Below are positions 1 through 9,287 of a stretch of DNA of 64,000 bases, in pieces. Where the stretch lies: the NCBI RefSeq assembly GCF_004331265.1, contig NZ_SJOO01000002.1, forward strand, positions 496,001 through 560,000. Direction: 5' to 3'. This stretch comes from Enterobacter wuhouensis (GTDB lineage: Bacteria > Pseudomonadota > Gammaproteobacteria > Enterobacterales > Enterobacteriaceae). A program made the translations under genes and the position numbers. How positions within the stretch are numbered: position 1 is the first letter of the stretch; each line of letters opens with the position of its first letter. The notes under the pieces were generated by a model. It saw nothing but the letters and a program-made list of their open reading frames with translations, was not told where the DNA came from and searched no databases.

Positions 1-831
1 TGGACCGTAGAGCGTTTCGGTCGATACACCAACACGCTGCAGCCGGGATTAAGCCTGATCGTGCCGTTCATGGACAGAATTGGTCGCAAGATCAACATGA
101 TGGAACAGGTACTGGATATCCCTTCTCAGGAAATTATCTCCAAGGACAACGCCAACGTTACCATCGACGCGGTCTGCTTTATTCAGGTCATCGATGCGCC
201 AAAAGCGGCCTATGAGGTGAGCAACCTCGAGCTGGCCATCGTCAACCTCACCATGACCAATATTCGAACGGTGCTCGGCTCGATGGAGCTGGACGAGATG
301 CTTTCCCAGCGCGACAGCATTAACACCCGCCTGCTGCACATTGTCGATGAAGCGACGAATCCGTGGGGGATCAAGGTCACCCGCATTGAGATCCGCGACG
401 TGCGTCCGCCGGCGGAGCTGATCGCCTCCATGAACGCCCAGATGAAGGCCGAGCGAACCAAGCGTGCCTATATTCTGGAAGCCGAAGGGGTGCGTCAGGC
501 CGAGATCCTCAAGGCAGAAGGTGAAAAGCAGTCGCAGATCCTGAAGGCAGAGGGCGATCGTCAGTCCGCATTCTTACAGGCCGAAGCGCGTGAACGTTCA
601 GCCGAGGCGGAAGCCCGCGCCACCCAGATGGTCTCCGAGGCGATTGCCGCCGGTGATATCCAGGCCGTGAACTACTTTGTCGCGCAAAAATATACCGACG
701 CGCTGAAAGAGATCGGCTCTGCGAACAACAGCAAAGTGGTGATGATGCCGCTGGAGGCCAGCAGCCTGATGGGCTCCATCGCGGGCATTGCGGAATTAAT
801 CAAAGACAGCGGGAACGAGCGCAAAAAATGA
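1..831 (+). CDS. qmcA: QmcA, SPFH/stomatin-like membrane protein (5' partial)
   Basis: Inner-membrane SPFH (stomatin/prohibitin/flotillin/HflKC) family protein, linked in E. coli to membrane quality control with FtsH and HtpX. The reading frame is open from base 1, so the N-terminal membrane anchor lies outside the window. The visible 276 codons hold the SPFH domain ([20 protein letters not shown] onward) and then an Ala/Glu-rich coiled coil with repeated AEG-Q-ILKAEG units. The C-terminal part aligns with E. coli QmcA from memory. The stop overlaps the next start as ATGA, which indicates translational coupling with ybbJ. Confidence 0.96.
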   Translation, partial: WTVERFGRYTNTLQPGLSLIVPFMDRIGRKINMMEQVLDIPSQEIISKDNANVTIDAVCFIQVIDAPKAAYEVSNLELAIVNLTMTNIRTVLGSMELDEMLSQRDSINTRLLHIVDEATNPWGIKVTRIEIRDVRPPAELIASMNAQMKAERTKRAYILEAEGVRQAEILKAEGEKQSQILKAEGDRQSAFLQAEARERSAEAEARATQMVSEAIAAGDIQAVNYFVAQKYTDALKEIGSANNSKVVMMPLEASSLMGSIAGIAELIKDSGNERKK

Positions 832-1280
832 TTGAGCTGATCGTTGCACATCCTCATGCCTTCTGGCTAAGCCTCGGCGGCTTATTGCTGGCGGCGGAGA
901 TGCTGGGCGGCAACGGCTACCTGCTGTGGAGCGGTATCGCCGCAGTGATTACCGGGCTTCTGGTCTGGATCCTGCCGCTGGAGTGGGCGTGGCAGGGCGC
1001 GCTGTTTGCCGTCCTGACGCTGGTGGCGGCGTGGCTCTGGTGGCGCTGGCTGAACAAACGGGTTAAGGAACAGACGCCCGCAGACGCACACCTTAACCAG
1101 CGCGGACAGCAGATCGTCGGCAAGCGCTTTACGCTGGATACTACGCTGGTCAACGGGCGCGGGCACATGCGCGTGGGCGACAGCTCGTGGCCCGTCGTGG
1201 CTGACGACAACCTCAGTGCCGGAACGCAGGTTGAAGTCATTGCGGTGGAAGGCATTACCCTGCGGGTTAAGGCCTGTTAA
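828..1280 (+). CDS. ybbJ: YbbJ, NfeD-family inner-membrane partner of QmcA
   Basis: 150-residue NfeD-type protein. About three hydrophobic segments (near residues 12-28, 32-51 and 57-75) precede a soluble OB-fold-like C-terminal domain (about 95-150, containing [20 protein letters not shown]). NfeD proteins usually sit beside an SPFH partner, and the 4-bp ATGA overlap with qmcA fits this. A membrane-integrity role is inferred. Its 3' end overlaps the convergent cueR 3' end by 4 bp. Confidence 0.93.
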   Translation: MIELIVAHPHAFWLSLGGLLLAAEMLGGNGYLLWSGIAAVITGLLVWILPLEWAWQGALFAVLTLVAAWLWWRWLNKRVKEQTPADAHLNQRGQQIVGKRFTLDTTLVNGRGHMRVGDSSWPVVADDNLSAGTQVEVIAVEGITLRVKAC

Positions 1281-1687
1281 GCATGCGCCTTACGGTGACA
1301 GCAGCCAGAAAGGTTGTCGATAATCGGGCAATCGGCGCTGTCATCTCCCGGACATGATGCCGCCAGCCCCAGGAGCTGCTCGCGCATCGCCTGTAGTTCG
1401 ACAATGTGGCGTTCGATCTCCGCCACTTTTTCCAGCGTGCGCTTTTTCACGTCGGCGCTGTGGCGCTTCGGATCGTTGAACAGGTTAACCAGCTCGCCGC
1501 ACTCTTCCAGATTAAACCCCACCTGCCTTGCCTGGCGCAGAAGCGTCAGTTCATCAAGATGCAGCTGCGTGTAGCTGCGGTAGCCGTTTTCGCTGCGCAG
1601 CGGCGGCGTGACCAGCCCTTTCTCTTCATAAAAGCGAATAGCTTTGCTGGTTAACCCGGTTTTTTTCGCAACATCACTGATATTCAC
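1277..1687 (-). CDS. cueR: CueR, copper-sensing MerR-family activator
   Basis: 136-residue MerR-family regulator of copper and silver efflux genes. The N-terminal winged helix starts [20 protein letters not shown], followed by a dimerisation helix. The metal loop carries Cys112 and Cys120 ([11 protein letters not shown]), the spacing that binds a single Cu(I) or Ag(I) in CueR. A C-terminal CCHRKAH tail is present. It is divergent from copA, and the CueR target site lies between the two starts. Length and loop match E. coli CueR. Confidence 0.97.
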   Translation of the reverse strand: MNISDVAKKTGLTSKAIRFYEEKGLVTPPLRSENGYRSYTQLHLDELTLLRQARQVGFNLEECGELVNLFNDPKRHSADVKKRTLEKVAEIERHIVELQAMREQLLGLAASCPGDDSADCPIIDNLSGCCHRKAHA

Positions 1688-1696
1688 ATTTCCCCC

Positions 1697-1727
1697 TTGA
1701 CCTTCCCCTTGATGGAAGGTTTAACCT
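1697..1727 (+). promoter_or_regulatory. CueR-dependent copA promoter and operator
   Basis: A -35 TTGACC (1697-1702) and a weak -10 TAACCT (1722-1727) are separated by 19 bp, the over-long spacer typical of MerR-family promoters. The spacer contains the dyad ACCTTCCCC...TGGAAGGT (1700-1720), which matches the E. coli copA CueR box except near the centre. Confidence 0.9.
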
Positions 1728-1795
1728 TCATAACAGTTAGCGAAAAGCGTTACTCCGGTCAACTACTGACCAGTTCATTATACGGGAGTTTTGTT

Positions 1796-4294
1796 ATGTC
1801 TCACACTATAGACCTGACGCTGGACGGCCTCTCCTGCGGCCACTGTGTCAAACGCGTTAAAGAAAGCCTGGAACAGCGCCCTGACGTTGAAAGCGCTGAC
1901 GTGACTATCGATCGTGCCGCCGTGACCGGCAGCGCCAGCGCCGACGCGCTGATCGATACCATTAAGCAGGCCGGTTACGGGGCGGAGTTAAGCCACCCAA
2001 AGGCTAAACCGCTGGCAGAGTCATCATCCCCGTCGGAAGCGCTGACAGCGGCCACTCCTGAGCTTCCGGCAGCGGATGACATTGACGACAGCCAACAGCT
2101 GCTGATCAACGGCATGAGCTGCGCCAGCTGCGTCTCCCGGGTACAAAACGCCTTGCAGGCCGTACCGGGCGTCGCGCAGGCACGGGTCAATCTTGCGGAG
2201 CGCACCGCGCTGGTGATGGGCAGTGCCTCCGCCGCAGATTTAGTGCAGGCGGTTGAGAAAGCGGGCTACGGTGCGGAGGCCATCGAAGATGATGCCAAAC
2301 GCCGCGAGCGCCAGCAGGAAACGGCGGTTGCCACCATGAAGCGCTTCCGCTGGCAGGCGATCGTCGCCCTGCTGGTCGGTATTCCGGTAATGGTGTGGGG
2401 CATGATCGGCGACAACATGATGGTCACCGACGACAACCGCACGCTGTGGCTGGCGATTGGCGTCATTACGCTGGCGGTGATGGTCTTTGCTGGCGGGCAT
2501 TTCTATACCAGCGCCTGGAAGAGCCTGAAAAACCGCACCGCGACGATGGACACCCTGGTGGCGCTCGGAACGGGCGCGGCGTGGCTCTATTCCATGAGCG
2601 TGAACGTCTGGCCCCAGTGGTTCCCGATGGAAGCGCGGCATCTCTACTATGAAGCGAGCGCGATGATTATCGGCCTGATTAACCTGGGCCATATGCTGGA
2701 AGCCCGCGCCCGTCAGCGCTCCTCGAAAGCGCTGGAAAGATTGCTCGATTTAACCCCGCCGACGGCCCGCGTGGTCACGGACGAGGGGGAGAAAAGCGTC
2801 CCGCTGGCGGACGTCCAGCCCGGCATGACGCTGCGCCTGACGACGGGCGACCGCGTTCCGGTTGACGGTAAGATAACCCAGGGCGAAGCCTGGCTGGATG
2901 AAGCGATGCTGACCGGCGAGCCTATCCCTCAGCAGAAATCAGACGGCGACGCCGTTCATGCCGGTACGGTGGTGCAGGACGGCAGCGTGCTGTTTACCGC
3001 CAGCGCCGTCGGCAGCCACACGACGCTGTCGCGTATCATCCGCATGGTGCGCCAGGCGCAGAGCAGCAAGCCGGAGATCGGCCAGCTCGCCGATAAAATC
3101 TCCGCTATTTTTGTTCCCGTCGTGGTCTGTATCGCCCTGCTGAGCGCGGCCATCTGGTATTTCTTCGGCCCGGCACCGCAGATTGTCTACACCCTGGTGA
3201 TTGCCACCACGGTGCTGATTATCGCCTGTCCGTGTGCCCTTGGCCTGGCGACGCCGATGTCGATTATCTCCGGGGTAGGCCGCGCGGCCGAATTTGGCGT
3301 ACTGGTGCGGGATGCCGACGCGCTGCAGCGGGCCAGCACCCTCGACACGCTGTTGTTTGATAAAACGGGTACGCTGACCGAAGGCAAACCGCAGGTCGTG
3401 GCGGTGCACGCTCTCGACTTCTCTGAGGCTGACGCGCTGCGCCTTGCCGCCGCGCTGGAGCAAGGGTCCAGCCACCCGCTGGCCCGCGCCATTCTTGACA
3501 AAGCCAGTGAAGTGACTCTGCCGCAGGTGAGCAACTTCCGCACCCTGCACGGGCTCGGCGTCAGCGGTGAAGCCGAGGGCCACACGCTGCTGCTGGGCAA
3601 TCAGGCGCTGCTGAATGAAAACGGTGTTGATACCTCGGCGCTTGAACACGAGCTGAACGCTCAGGCCTCGCAGGGCGCTACGCCGGTTCTGCTCGCCGTT
3701 GACGGCAAAGCCGCCGCGCTGCTGGCCGTTCGCGACCCGCTTAGACAGGACAGCGTTGATGCGTTGAAACGCCTGCATCGCGCGGGCTATCGCCTGGTGA
3801 TGCTGACCGGGGATAACCCCACTACCGCCAACGCCATTGCCAAAGAGGCGGGCATTGATGAAGTGATCGCTGGCGTGCTGCCGGATGGCAAAGCCGACGC
3901 TATCAAGAACCTGCAAAGCCAGGGTCGTCAGGTGGCGATGATCGGCGACGGGATCAACGACGCCCCGGCGCTGGCGCAGGCTGAGGTGGGTATTGCCATG
4001 GGCGGCGGGAGCGATGTGGCCATTGAAACGGCGGCCATTACCCTGATGCGCCACAGCCTGATGGGCGTTGCGGATGCGCTGGCCATTTCGAAAGCCACGT
4101 TGCGCAACATGAAGCAGAACCTGCTGGGGGCGTTCATCTACAACGCGTTTGGCATCCCCATTGCCGCCGGGATTTTGTGGCCGCTGACCGGCACGCTGCT
4201 GAACCCGGTAGTCGCGGGGGCCGCGATGGCGCTCTCCTCCATCACCGTGGTGAGCAACGCCAACCGTCTGCTGCGGTTTAAACCGAAAGCGTAG
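1796..4294 (+). CDS. copA: CopA, Cu(I)-exporting P1B-type ATPase
   Basis: Inner-membrane ATPase that exports cytoplasmic Cu(I); 832 residues from this ATG. The in-frame codon at 1697 lies inside the CueR promoter, so 1796 with GGGAG at 1784-1788 is preferred. Two heavy-metal domains carry GLSCGHC (Cys14, Cys17) and GMSCASC. Visible further on are the TGEP actuator loop, the transmembrane metal site CPC in [13 protein letters not shown], the phosphorylation motif DKTGTLTEG, the SSHPLA motif, MLTGDNP and GDGINDAP. A recoding site lies after the first metal domain. The REP element just downstream may serve as terminator. Confidence 0.98.
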   Translation: MSHTIDLTLDGLSCGHCVKRVKESLEQRPDVESADVTIDRAAVTGSASADALIDTIKQAGYGAELSHPKAKPLAESSSPSEALTAATPELPAADDIDDSQQLLINGMSCASCVSRVQNALQAVPGVAQARVNLAERTALVMGSASAADLVQAVEKAGYGAEAIEDDAKRRERQQETAVATMKRFRWQAIVALLVGIPVMVWGMIGDNMMVTDDNRTLWLAIGVITLAVMVFAGGHFYTSAWKSLKNRTATMDTLVALGTGAAWLYSMSVNVWPQWFPMEARHLYYEASAMIIGLINLGHMLEARARQRSSKALERLLDLTPPTARVVTDEGEKSVPLADVQPGMTLRLTTGDRVPVDGKITQGEAWLDEAMLTGEPIPQQKSDGDAVHAGTVVQDGSVLFTASAVGSHTTLSRIIRMVRQAQSSKPEIGQLADKISAIFVPVVVCIALLSAAIWYFFGPAPQIVYTLVIATTVLIIACPCALGLATPMSIISGVGRAAEFGVLVRDADALQRASTLDTLLFDKTGTLTEGKPQVVAVHALDFSEADALRLAAALEQGSSHPLARAILDKASEVTLPQVSNFRTLHGLGVSGEAEGHTLLLGNQALLNENGVDTSALEHELNAQASQGATPVLLAVDGKAAALLAVRDPLRQDSVDALKRLHRAGYRLVMLTGDNPTTANAIAKEAGIDEVIAGVLPDGKADAIKNLQSQGRQVAMIGDGINDAPALAQAEVGIAMGGGSDVAIETAAITLMRHSLMGVADALAISKATLRNMKQNLLGAFIYNAFGIPIAAGILWPLTGTLLNPVVAGAAMALSSITVVSNANRLLRFKPKA
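1996..2007 (+). other. copA programmed -1 frameshift site (CopA(Z) chaperone)
   Basis: The slippery heptamer C CCA AAG (1996-2002) covers the Pro68-Lys69 codons. A -1 slip then reads GGC and meets TAA at 2005-2007. The product would be 70 residues, namely the first metal-binding domain plus one Gly. E. coli copA is known to make a 70-residue copper chaperone at the equivalent place. Heptamer and stop are seen directly; activity here is inferred. Confidence 0.8.
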
Positions 4295-4304
4295 AATGCC
4301 AGAA

Positions 4305-4371
4305 GTAGGCCGGGTAAGCGCAGCGCCACCCGGCTTTTTTTGCCTGATGGCGCTGCGATTATCAGGCCTAC
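4305..4371. repeat. REP/BIME-type palindromic pair
   Basis: Two adjacent REP units follow copA. The first, GCCGGGTAAGCG...GCGCCACCCGGC (4309-4334), is followed by seven T residues and could terminate copA transcription. The second is GCCTGATGGCG...ATCAGGCCTAC (about 4342-4371). This is the classic enterobacterial repetitive extragenic palindrome type. Confidence 0.85.
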
Positions 4372-4447
4372 GAAACCTGACGGCGTTCGCCTATTGCGCC
4401 CCCCTTCCCCACGCGCTAGCATGAACCTTTCCGGTCATGGAGCGCGT

Positions 4448-5242
4448 ATGAGCCTGTTTAATCGTATAAAAGCGTCGTTTCGCGCCCTTTTCCCTCGCCG
4501 CTATACCTGGCCCGGTATGGATATTTCGCTACCCGGTGGACAGCATCTCCATCTGGTCGGCAGCATCCATATGGGCACGCAGGATATGTCTCCCCTGCCA
4601 CCCGGCCTGGTAAAACGCCTGAAGAGCGCCGATGCGCTGGTCGTCGAAGCGGATATCTCAGGTCACGACTCGCCCTTTGCCGGGCTTGAAAGCGATCGTC
4701 CTCTGGCCGAGCGGCTGAATGAGCAGCAGTTCACCGAGCTGACGCGCCTCGCCGATGAGGTTGGCGTGTCCCTCTCCATGCTGGATACTCTGCCGCTCTG
4801 GCAGATTGCGATGGTGTTACAGGCCACGCAGGCGCAGCGTCTTGGCTTGCGCGGCGATTACGGCATCGATTACCAGCTGTTGAATGCGGCGAGGGCGCGC
4901 AGCATGCCCATCATCGAGCTGGAAGGCACCGATAGCCAGATAGCCCTGCTTCGCCAGCTTCCCGACGACGGCCTGATGCTGCTGGATGACACGCTGACCC
5001 ACTGGCACACCAACGCGCGGCTGCTGCAAACCATGATCGGCTGGTGGCTGAATGCCCCGCCGACGGACGGTAAGCTGGCGCTACCGTCGACGTTCAGTGA
5101 ATCGTTGTATGACGTGCTGATGAACGAGCGCAACAAAGCCTGGCGAGAGACGCTGCACGCTCTGCCTGCCGGATATTACGTTGTGGCCGTTGGCGCGTTA
5201 CATTTGTACGGAGAAGGGAATTTGCCGTCGCTGCTGAAATAA
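4448..5242 (+). CDS. ybaP: YbaP, TraB/GumN-family protein
   Basis: 264 residues from the ATG at 4448, preceded by GGAG at 4439-4442. The frame is open further upstream, but that part reads through REP DNA and is unlike the family. TraB/PrgY/GumN family members carry two conserved histidine motifs; here they are LVGSIHMG near the N-terminus and VGALHLYGEGNL near the C-terminus. Some relatives are proposed metal-dependent proteases, but the function of YbaP is not established. Length equals E. coli YbaP (264). Confidence 0.9.
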   Translation: MSLFNRIKASFRALFPRRYTWPGMDISLPGGQHLHLVGSIHMGTQDMSPLPPGLVKRLKSADALVVEADISGHDSPFAGLESDRPLAERLNEQQFTELTRLADEVGVSLSMLDTLPLWQIAMVLQATQAQRLGLRGDYGIDYQLLNAARARSMPIIELEGTDSQIALLRQLPDDGLMLLDDTLTHWHTNARLLQTMIGWWLNAPPTDGKLALPSTFSESLYDVLMNERNKAWRETLHALPAGYYVVAVGALHLYGEGNLPSLLK

Positions 5243-5320
5243 AAAAATGGCCAATATTTCTATTGGCCCGTCAAAGAGGAATTTCATCGTTTTTATTATG
5301 CCGAAGGAGACCTTCGGTTG
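5241..5320 (-). ncRNA. chiX: ChiX (MicM/SroB) Hfq-dependent small RNA
   Basis: Found between ybaP and ybaK as in E. coli. On the minus strand the seed region ATGAAATTCCTCTTTGACGG (5271-5290) is retained, followed by the terminator hairpin GGCCAAT-AGAAAT-ATTGGCC and a T run (5247-5241). The 5' hairpin CCGAAGG-TCT-CCTTCGG differs in sequence from the E. coli one but keeps the fold. In E. coli ChiX represses the chitoporin chiP and other targets and is titrated by chbBC RNA. The ends are approximate. Confidence 0.88.
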
Positions 5321-5325
5321 AGCCG

Positions 5326-5921
<596 letters not shown>

Positions 5922-5928
5922 AAGAAAA

Positions 5929-6001
5929 GCCGGGTGGCGGCTACGCCTTACCCGGCCTACATTTTGCACCCGTAGGCCCGGTAAGCGCAGCGCCACCGGG
6001 C
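5929..6001. repeat. REP pair between convergent ybaK and ushA
   Basis: Two inverted REP units, GCCGGGTGGCGG...CTTACCCGGC (5929-5956) and GCCCGGTAAGCGC...GCCACCGGGC (5976-6001), face each other across a short spacer. They fill the gap between two convergent genes, the usual BIME position, and may act as a bidirectional terminator or mRNA stabiliser. Confidence 0.85.
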
Positions 6002-6017
6002 AAAACAACAACCCGCA

Positions 6018-7673
6018 CTACTGCCAGCTCACCTCACCCTTCGGCTCATAGGCATTCACGTCAATCGGTGAATTCTGCTGGATATACTGTTTCAGCACTT
6101 CCGCGTCGATAAAGCCGGTATTCACATAGCCCGGTTTGTTATCGATATGCGGATAACCGTCGCCGCCGGTGGCGTTAAAGCTTAACGTTGCCAGACGGTA
6201 CGTTTTAGCCGGGTCAACCGGTTCGCCCTTGATCTTCAGATCGTTAAGCTTGCCCTCTTTTGCGTTAAAGCTAACGTTGGCAAACTGCGGATAGGCACCC
6301 GAGTCCGGCTTCATCTGCGCGACGGCGGTGAGGTACTCAATAACCTCTTTACCGCTCATGTCCGCATACACCACCACGTTGCCGAACGGCTGCACCTTGA
6401 GCACGTCCTTGTAGGTGATGTTCCCGCCTTCGATGGAATCACGAATGCCGCCGCCGCTCATCACGCCAAAGTCCGCACCGGTGCGCGCCATTTGCGCCGC
6501 CAGCACCAGGTGGCCCATATTGGTCTGCACGAAGCGCACCTTGCTGCGATCCCCTTCCAGTCTACCGTTCAGCGTCCCGATCTTCACGTCCAGCTGGGCC
6601 TTGCCCTTGCTCTGGAACGGCGTCAGCAGGGAGAGCATCTGCTGATTCTCATGGATCTCAGGCGTGTAAAGTACGCGCTCGCTTTTCCCGTCCGGGTAGG
6701 TCACTTTCTTCTTCAGGTTGACCGGAATAAGCTGATAGTGCACCAGCTTCATCTCGCCGTTGCGGAACTCGAAATCGGCACGACCGACGTATTTCCCCCA
6801 CTCGTGGGCCTGGACAATCCAGATACCGTTTTGACGATCCGGCGCGCACGGCGTGCCGGGCACGTAATCCACCTGCTTTTTATTCTCAGACGCCATGCAC
6901 ACCGGATCTTGTGAGTGACCGCCCACAATCATCGCCAGCGAGCCTGCCGGCAGGCTGCGCGCCATCTCCACGTCTCCCGGCGCGTTGGAGCCGTGCTCGC
7001 CGTTATCGTAGTGGCCCATATGGGTAGTGGCGATAATCACGTCCGGCTTTTCGTTCTGCTGCAATTCCTGGATCACCAGCTTCGCTTCGTCTGCCGGTTT
7101 GCGGAATTCGATATCGGTAAAGAATTCAGGGTTGCCAATTTTTGCCGTGTCGTCGGTGGTTAAACCAATGACCGCAATTTTGAGGTCCTGACGCTTAAAC
7201 AGCGCCCATGGCTTAAACAGACGCTCCCCGGTGCTTTTTTGATAAATATTGGCGGAGAGGAACGGGAATTTGGACCACTTTTCCTGCTGGCGAAGCACGC
7301 TCAGCGGGTTGTCGAACTCATGGTTGCCAACGGCCATCGCGTCGTAGCCAATTAGGTTCATGCCGCGAAAGTCAGGCTCGGCATCCTGCAAATCGGATTC
7401 CGGGACGCCGGTATTAATATCGCCTCCGGACAGCAGCAGCACGCTGCCGCCTTCTGCGGCGACCTCTTTGCGAATACCGTCCACCAGCGTTTTTTGCGCC
7501 GACAGGCCATATTCACCGTATTCACTGCGCCAGAAATGGCCGTGGTGATCGTTGGTATGCAGAATAGTGATTTTATAGGTTTTATCTTTTTCATACGCCT
7601 GCGCGGGTGAACTCATCATCCCCCAGGCCGCTATCAACGCCAGCGCGACGCCACGCTTCATTAACTTCATCAT
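6018..7673 (-). CDS. ushA: UshA, periplasmic UDP-sugar hydrolase / 5'-nucleotidase
   Basis: 551-residue periplasmic enzyme that splits UDP-sugars and 5'-nucleotides for salvage. A signal peptide ending in SSPAQA precedes YEKDKTYKI. The dimetal phosphoesterase motifs are visible: HTNDHHGHF, GGDINTG, GNHEFDNP, HMGHYDNGEHG and GGHSQDPVC. The C-terminal nucleotide-binding domain contains SGGGIRDSIEGG and FNATGGDGYP. It is divergent from fsr. Met1 or Met2 (from the double ATG) could be the start, a one-residue uncertainty. Confidence 0.97.
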   Translation of the reverse strand: MMKLMKRGVALALIAAWGMMSSPAQAYEKDKTYKITILHTNDHHGHFWRSEYGEYGLSAQKTLVDGIRKEVAAEGGSVLLLSGGDINTGVPESDLQDAEPDFRGMNLIGYDAMAVGNHEFDNPLSVLRQQEKWSKFPFLSANIYQKSTGERLFKPWALFKRQDLKIAVIGLTTDDTAKIGNPEFFTDIEFRKPADEAKLVIQELQQNEKPDVIIATTHMGHYDNGEHGSNAPGDVEMARSLPAGSLAMIVGGHSQDPVCMASENKKQVDYVPGTPCAPDRQNGIWIVQAHEWGKYVGRADFEFRNGEMKLVHYQLIPVNLKKKVTYPDGKSERVLYTPEIHENQQMLSLLTPFQSKGKAQLDVKIGTLNGRLEGDRSKVRFVQTNMGHLVLAAQMARTGADFGVMSGGGIRDSIEGGNITYKDVLKVQPFGNVVVYADMSGKEVIEYLTAVAQMKPDSGAYPQFANVSFNAKEGKLNDLKIKGEPVDPAKTYRLATLSFNATGGDGYPHIDNKPGYVNTGFIDAEVLKQYIQQNSPIDVNAYEPKGEVSWQ

Positions 7674-7834
7674 CTCTCTCCCTGACCAATAGACAAACGC
7701 AAAAATTACAGTGACTCACAAGAATAGACAAATATGTTTTCAGAATTGCGACTTTCTTCAAATGTCGCGGACGGGTATGTTAGTTGGATAATAATTACAC
7801 CCTGCATTTCTAATAACAAAACGACGTGGTATTT

Positions 7835-9055
7835 ATGGCAATCAGTGAATCAACCCAGCCCGTTTCGGGCGCTCCGGCGTCGCCGCCAAAATCGCGCACC
7901 TCATTTAAAGTATTAGGCGCAATCAGTCTGTCTCACCTGCTCAACGACATGATCCAGTCGCTGATCCTGGCAATCTACCCGCTGCTGCAGTCTGAGTTCT
8001 CGTTAACCTTCGTGCAGATCGGGATGATCACCCTGACCTTCCAGCTGGCCTCCTCGCTGCTGCAGCCGGTGGTGGGCTACTGGACGGACAAATACCCGAT
8101 GCCGTGGTCGCTGCCGATTGGCATGTGCTTTACCCTAAGCGGGCTGGTGCTGCTGGCAATGGCGGGCAGCTTTGAAGCGGTGCTGGTCGCCGCCGCGCTG
8201 GTGGGAACGGGTTCGTCGGTGTTCCACCCGGAGTCGTCACGCGTGGCGCGCATGGCCTCCGGCGGACGGCACGGGCTGGCGCAGTCCCTGTTCCAGGTGG
8301 GCGGTAACTTCGGTAGCTCCCTCGGCCCGCTGCTGGCAGCGGTGATCATCGCCCCGTACGGTAAAGGCAACGTGGCGTGGTTTGTGCTTGCCGCCCTGCT
8401 GGCGATCGTGGTGCTGGCGCAGATCAGCCGCTGGTACGCTGCGCAGCACCGCGTGAATAAGGGCAAACCTGTAGCGAAGGTTATTAATCCCCTTCCCCGC
8501 AACAAGGTTATCCTGGCCGTAAGCGTGCTTCTGGTGCTCATTTTCTCGAAATATTTCTATATGGCGAGCATCAGCAGCTATTACACCTTTTACCTGATGC
8601 AAAAATTCGGATTATCGGTACAAAACGCCCAGTTTCACCTGTTTGCCTTCCTCTTTGCGGTGGCGGCAGGCACGGTTATTGGCGGGCCTGTGGGCGATAA
8701 AATTGGGCGTAAATATGTCATTTGGGGCTCGATCCTCGGCGTAGCGCCGTTTACCCTCATTTTGCCGTACGCAACCCTTGAATGGACGGGGATTTTAACC
8801 GTTATCATTGGTTTCATCCTCGCGTCCGCCTTCTCGGCTATCCTGGTCTACGCGCAGGAGCTGCTGCCCGGGCGTATCGGTATGGTTTCCGGCCTCTTTT
8901 TCGGTTTTGCCTTCGGTATGGGTGGCCTTGGAGCCGCGGTGTTGGGGATGGTTGCGGACCACACCAGCATTTTCCTGGTCTATAAAATCTGTGCTTTCCT
9001 GCCACTTCTGGGGATGTTGACCATATTCCTGCCTGACAACCGTCACAAAGCATGA
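7835..9055 (+). CDS. fsr: Fsr, major facilitator (fosmidomycin resistance) exporter
   Basis: 406-residue inner-membrane MFS transporter with about 12 hydrophobic segments and the MFS loop motif GYWTDKYPMPW; the second half carries GGPVGDKIGRKYVIWG. It is near-identical in length and pattern to E. coli Fsr, which confers fosmidomycin resistance when overproduced; the natural substrate is unclear. The ATG at 7835 (MAISES) is preferred over the in-frame GTG at 7826 because it gives the family length. Confidence 0.95.
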   Translation: MAISESTQPVSGAPASPPKSRTSFKVLGAISLSHLLNDMIQSLILAIYPLLQSEFSLTFVQIGMITLTFQLASSLLQPVVGYWTDKYPMPWSLPIGMCFTLSGLVLLAMAGSFEAVLVAAALVGTGSSVFHPESSRVARMASGGRHGLAQSLFQVGGNFGSSLGPLLAAVIIAPYGKGNVAWFVLAALLAIVVLAQISRWYAAQHRVNKGKPVAKVINPLPRNKVILAVSVLLVLIFSKYFYMASISSYYTFYLMQKFGLSVQNAQFHLFAFLFAVAAGTVIGGPVGDKIGRKYVIWGSILGVAPFTLILPYATLEWTGILTVIIGFILASAFSAILVYAQELLPGRIGMVSGLFFGFAFGMGGLGAAVLGMVADHTSIFLVYKICAFLPLLGMLTIFLPDNRHKA

Positions 9056-9061
9056 TTTACA

Positions 9062-9088
9062 GGCCGCCAAAGTTAAACTTTGGCGGCC
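9062..9088 (+). terminator. Hairpin after fsr
   Basis: Perfect 11-bp inverted repeat GGCCGCCAAAG-TTAAA-CTTTGGCGGCC seven bases past the fsr stop. It lacks a T tract, so it may be a weak terminator or an mRNA 3'-end stabiliser. Confidence 0.6.
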
Positions 9089-9287
9089 CCACCCCCTCAT
9101 ACCATAAGGGTTTCGTCTTCTTACCCTTGCCGATTTTGTCATATCCTGCTTTTTTGCATCCATATTGCCGTTTTATTCAAACTTCAACAATTATTCATAA
9201 ACATAAGCCTGAAAATTGTCATAAACTATTAATCGGCTTTTTGGTATTCACACCAAAAATGGAACACTCACCGCGAAAGGAGACGGA

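Noticed and set aside
2939..4054. 371-codon frame antisense to copA
   Set aside because: Shadow of copA; His/Arg/Gln-rich translation typical of reversed GC-rich genes.
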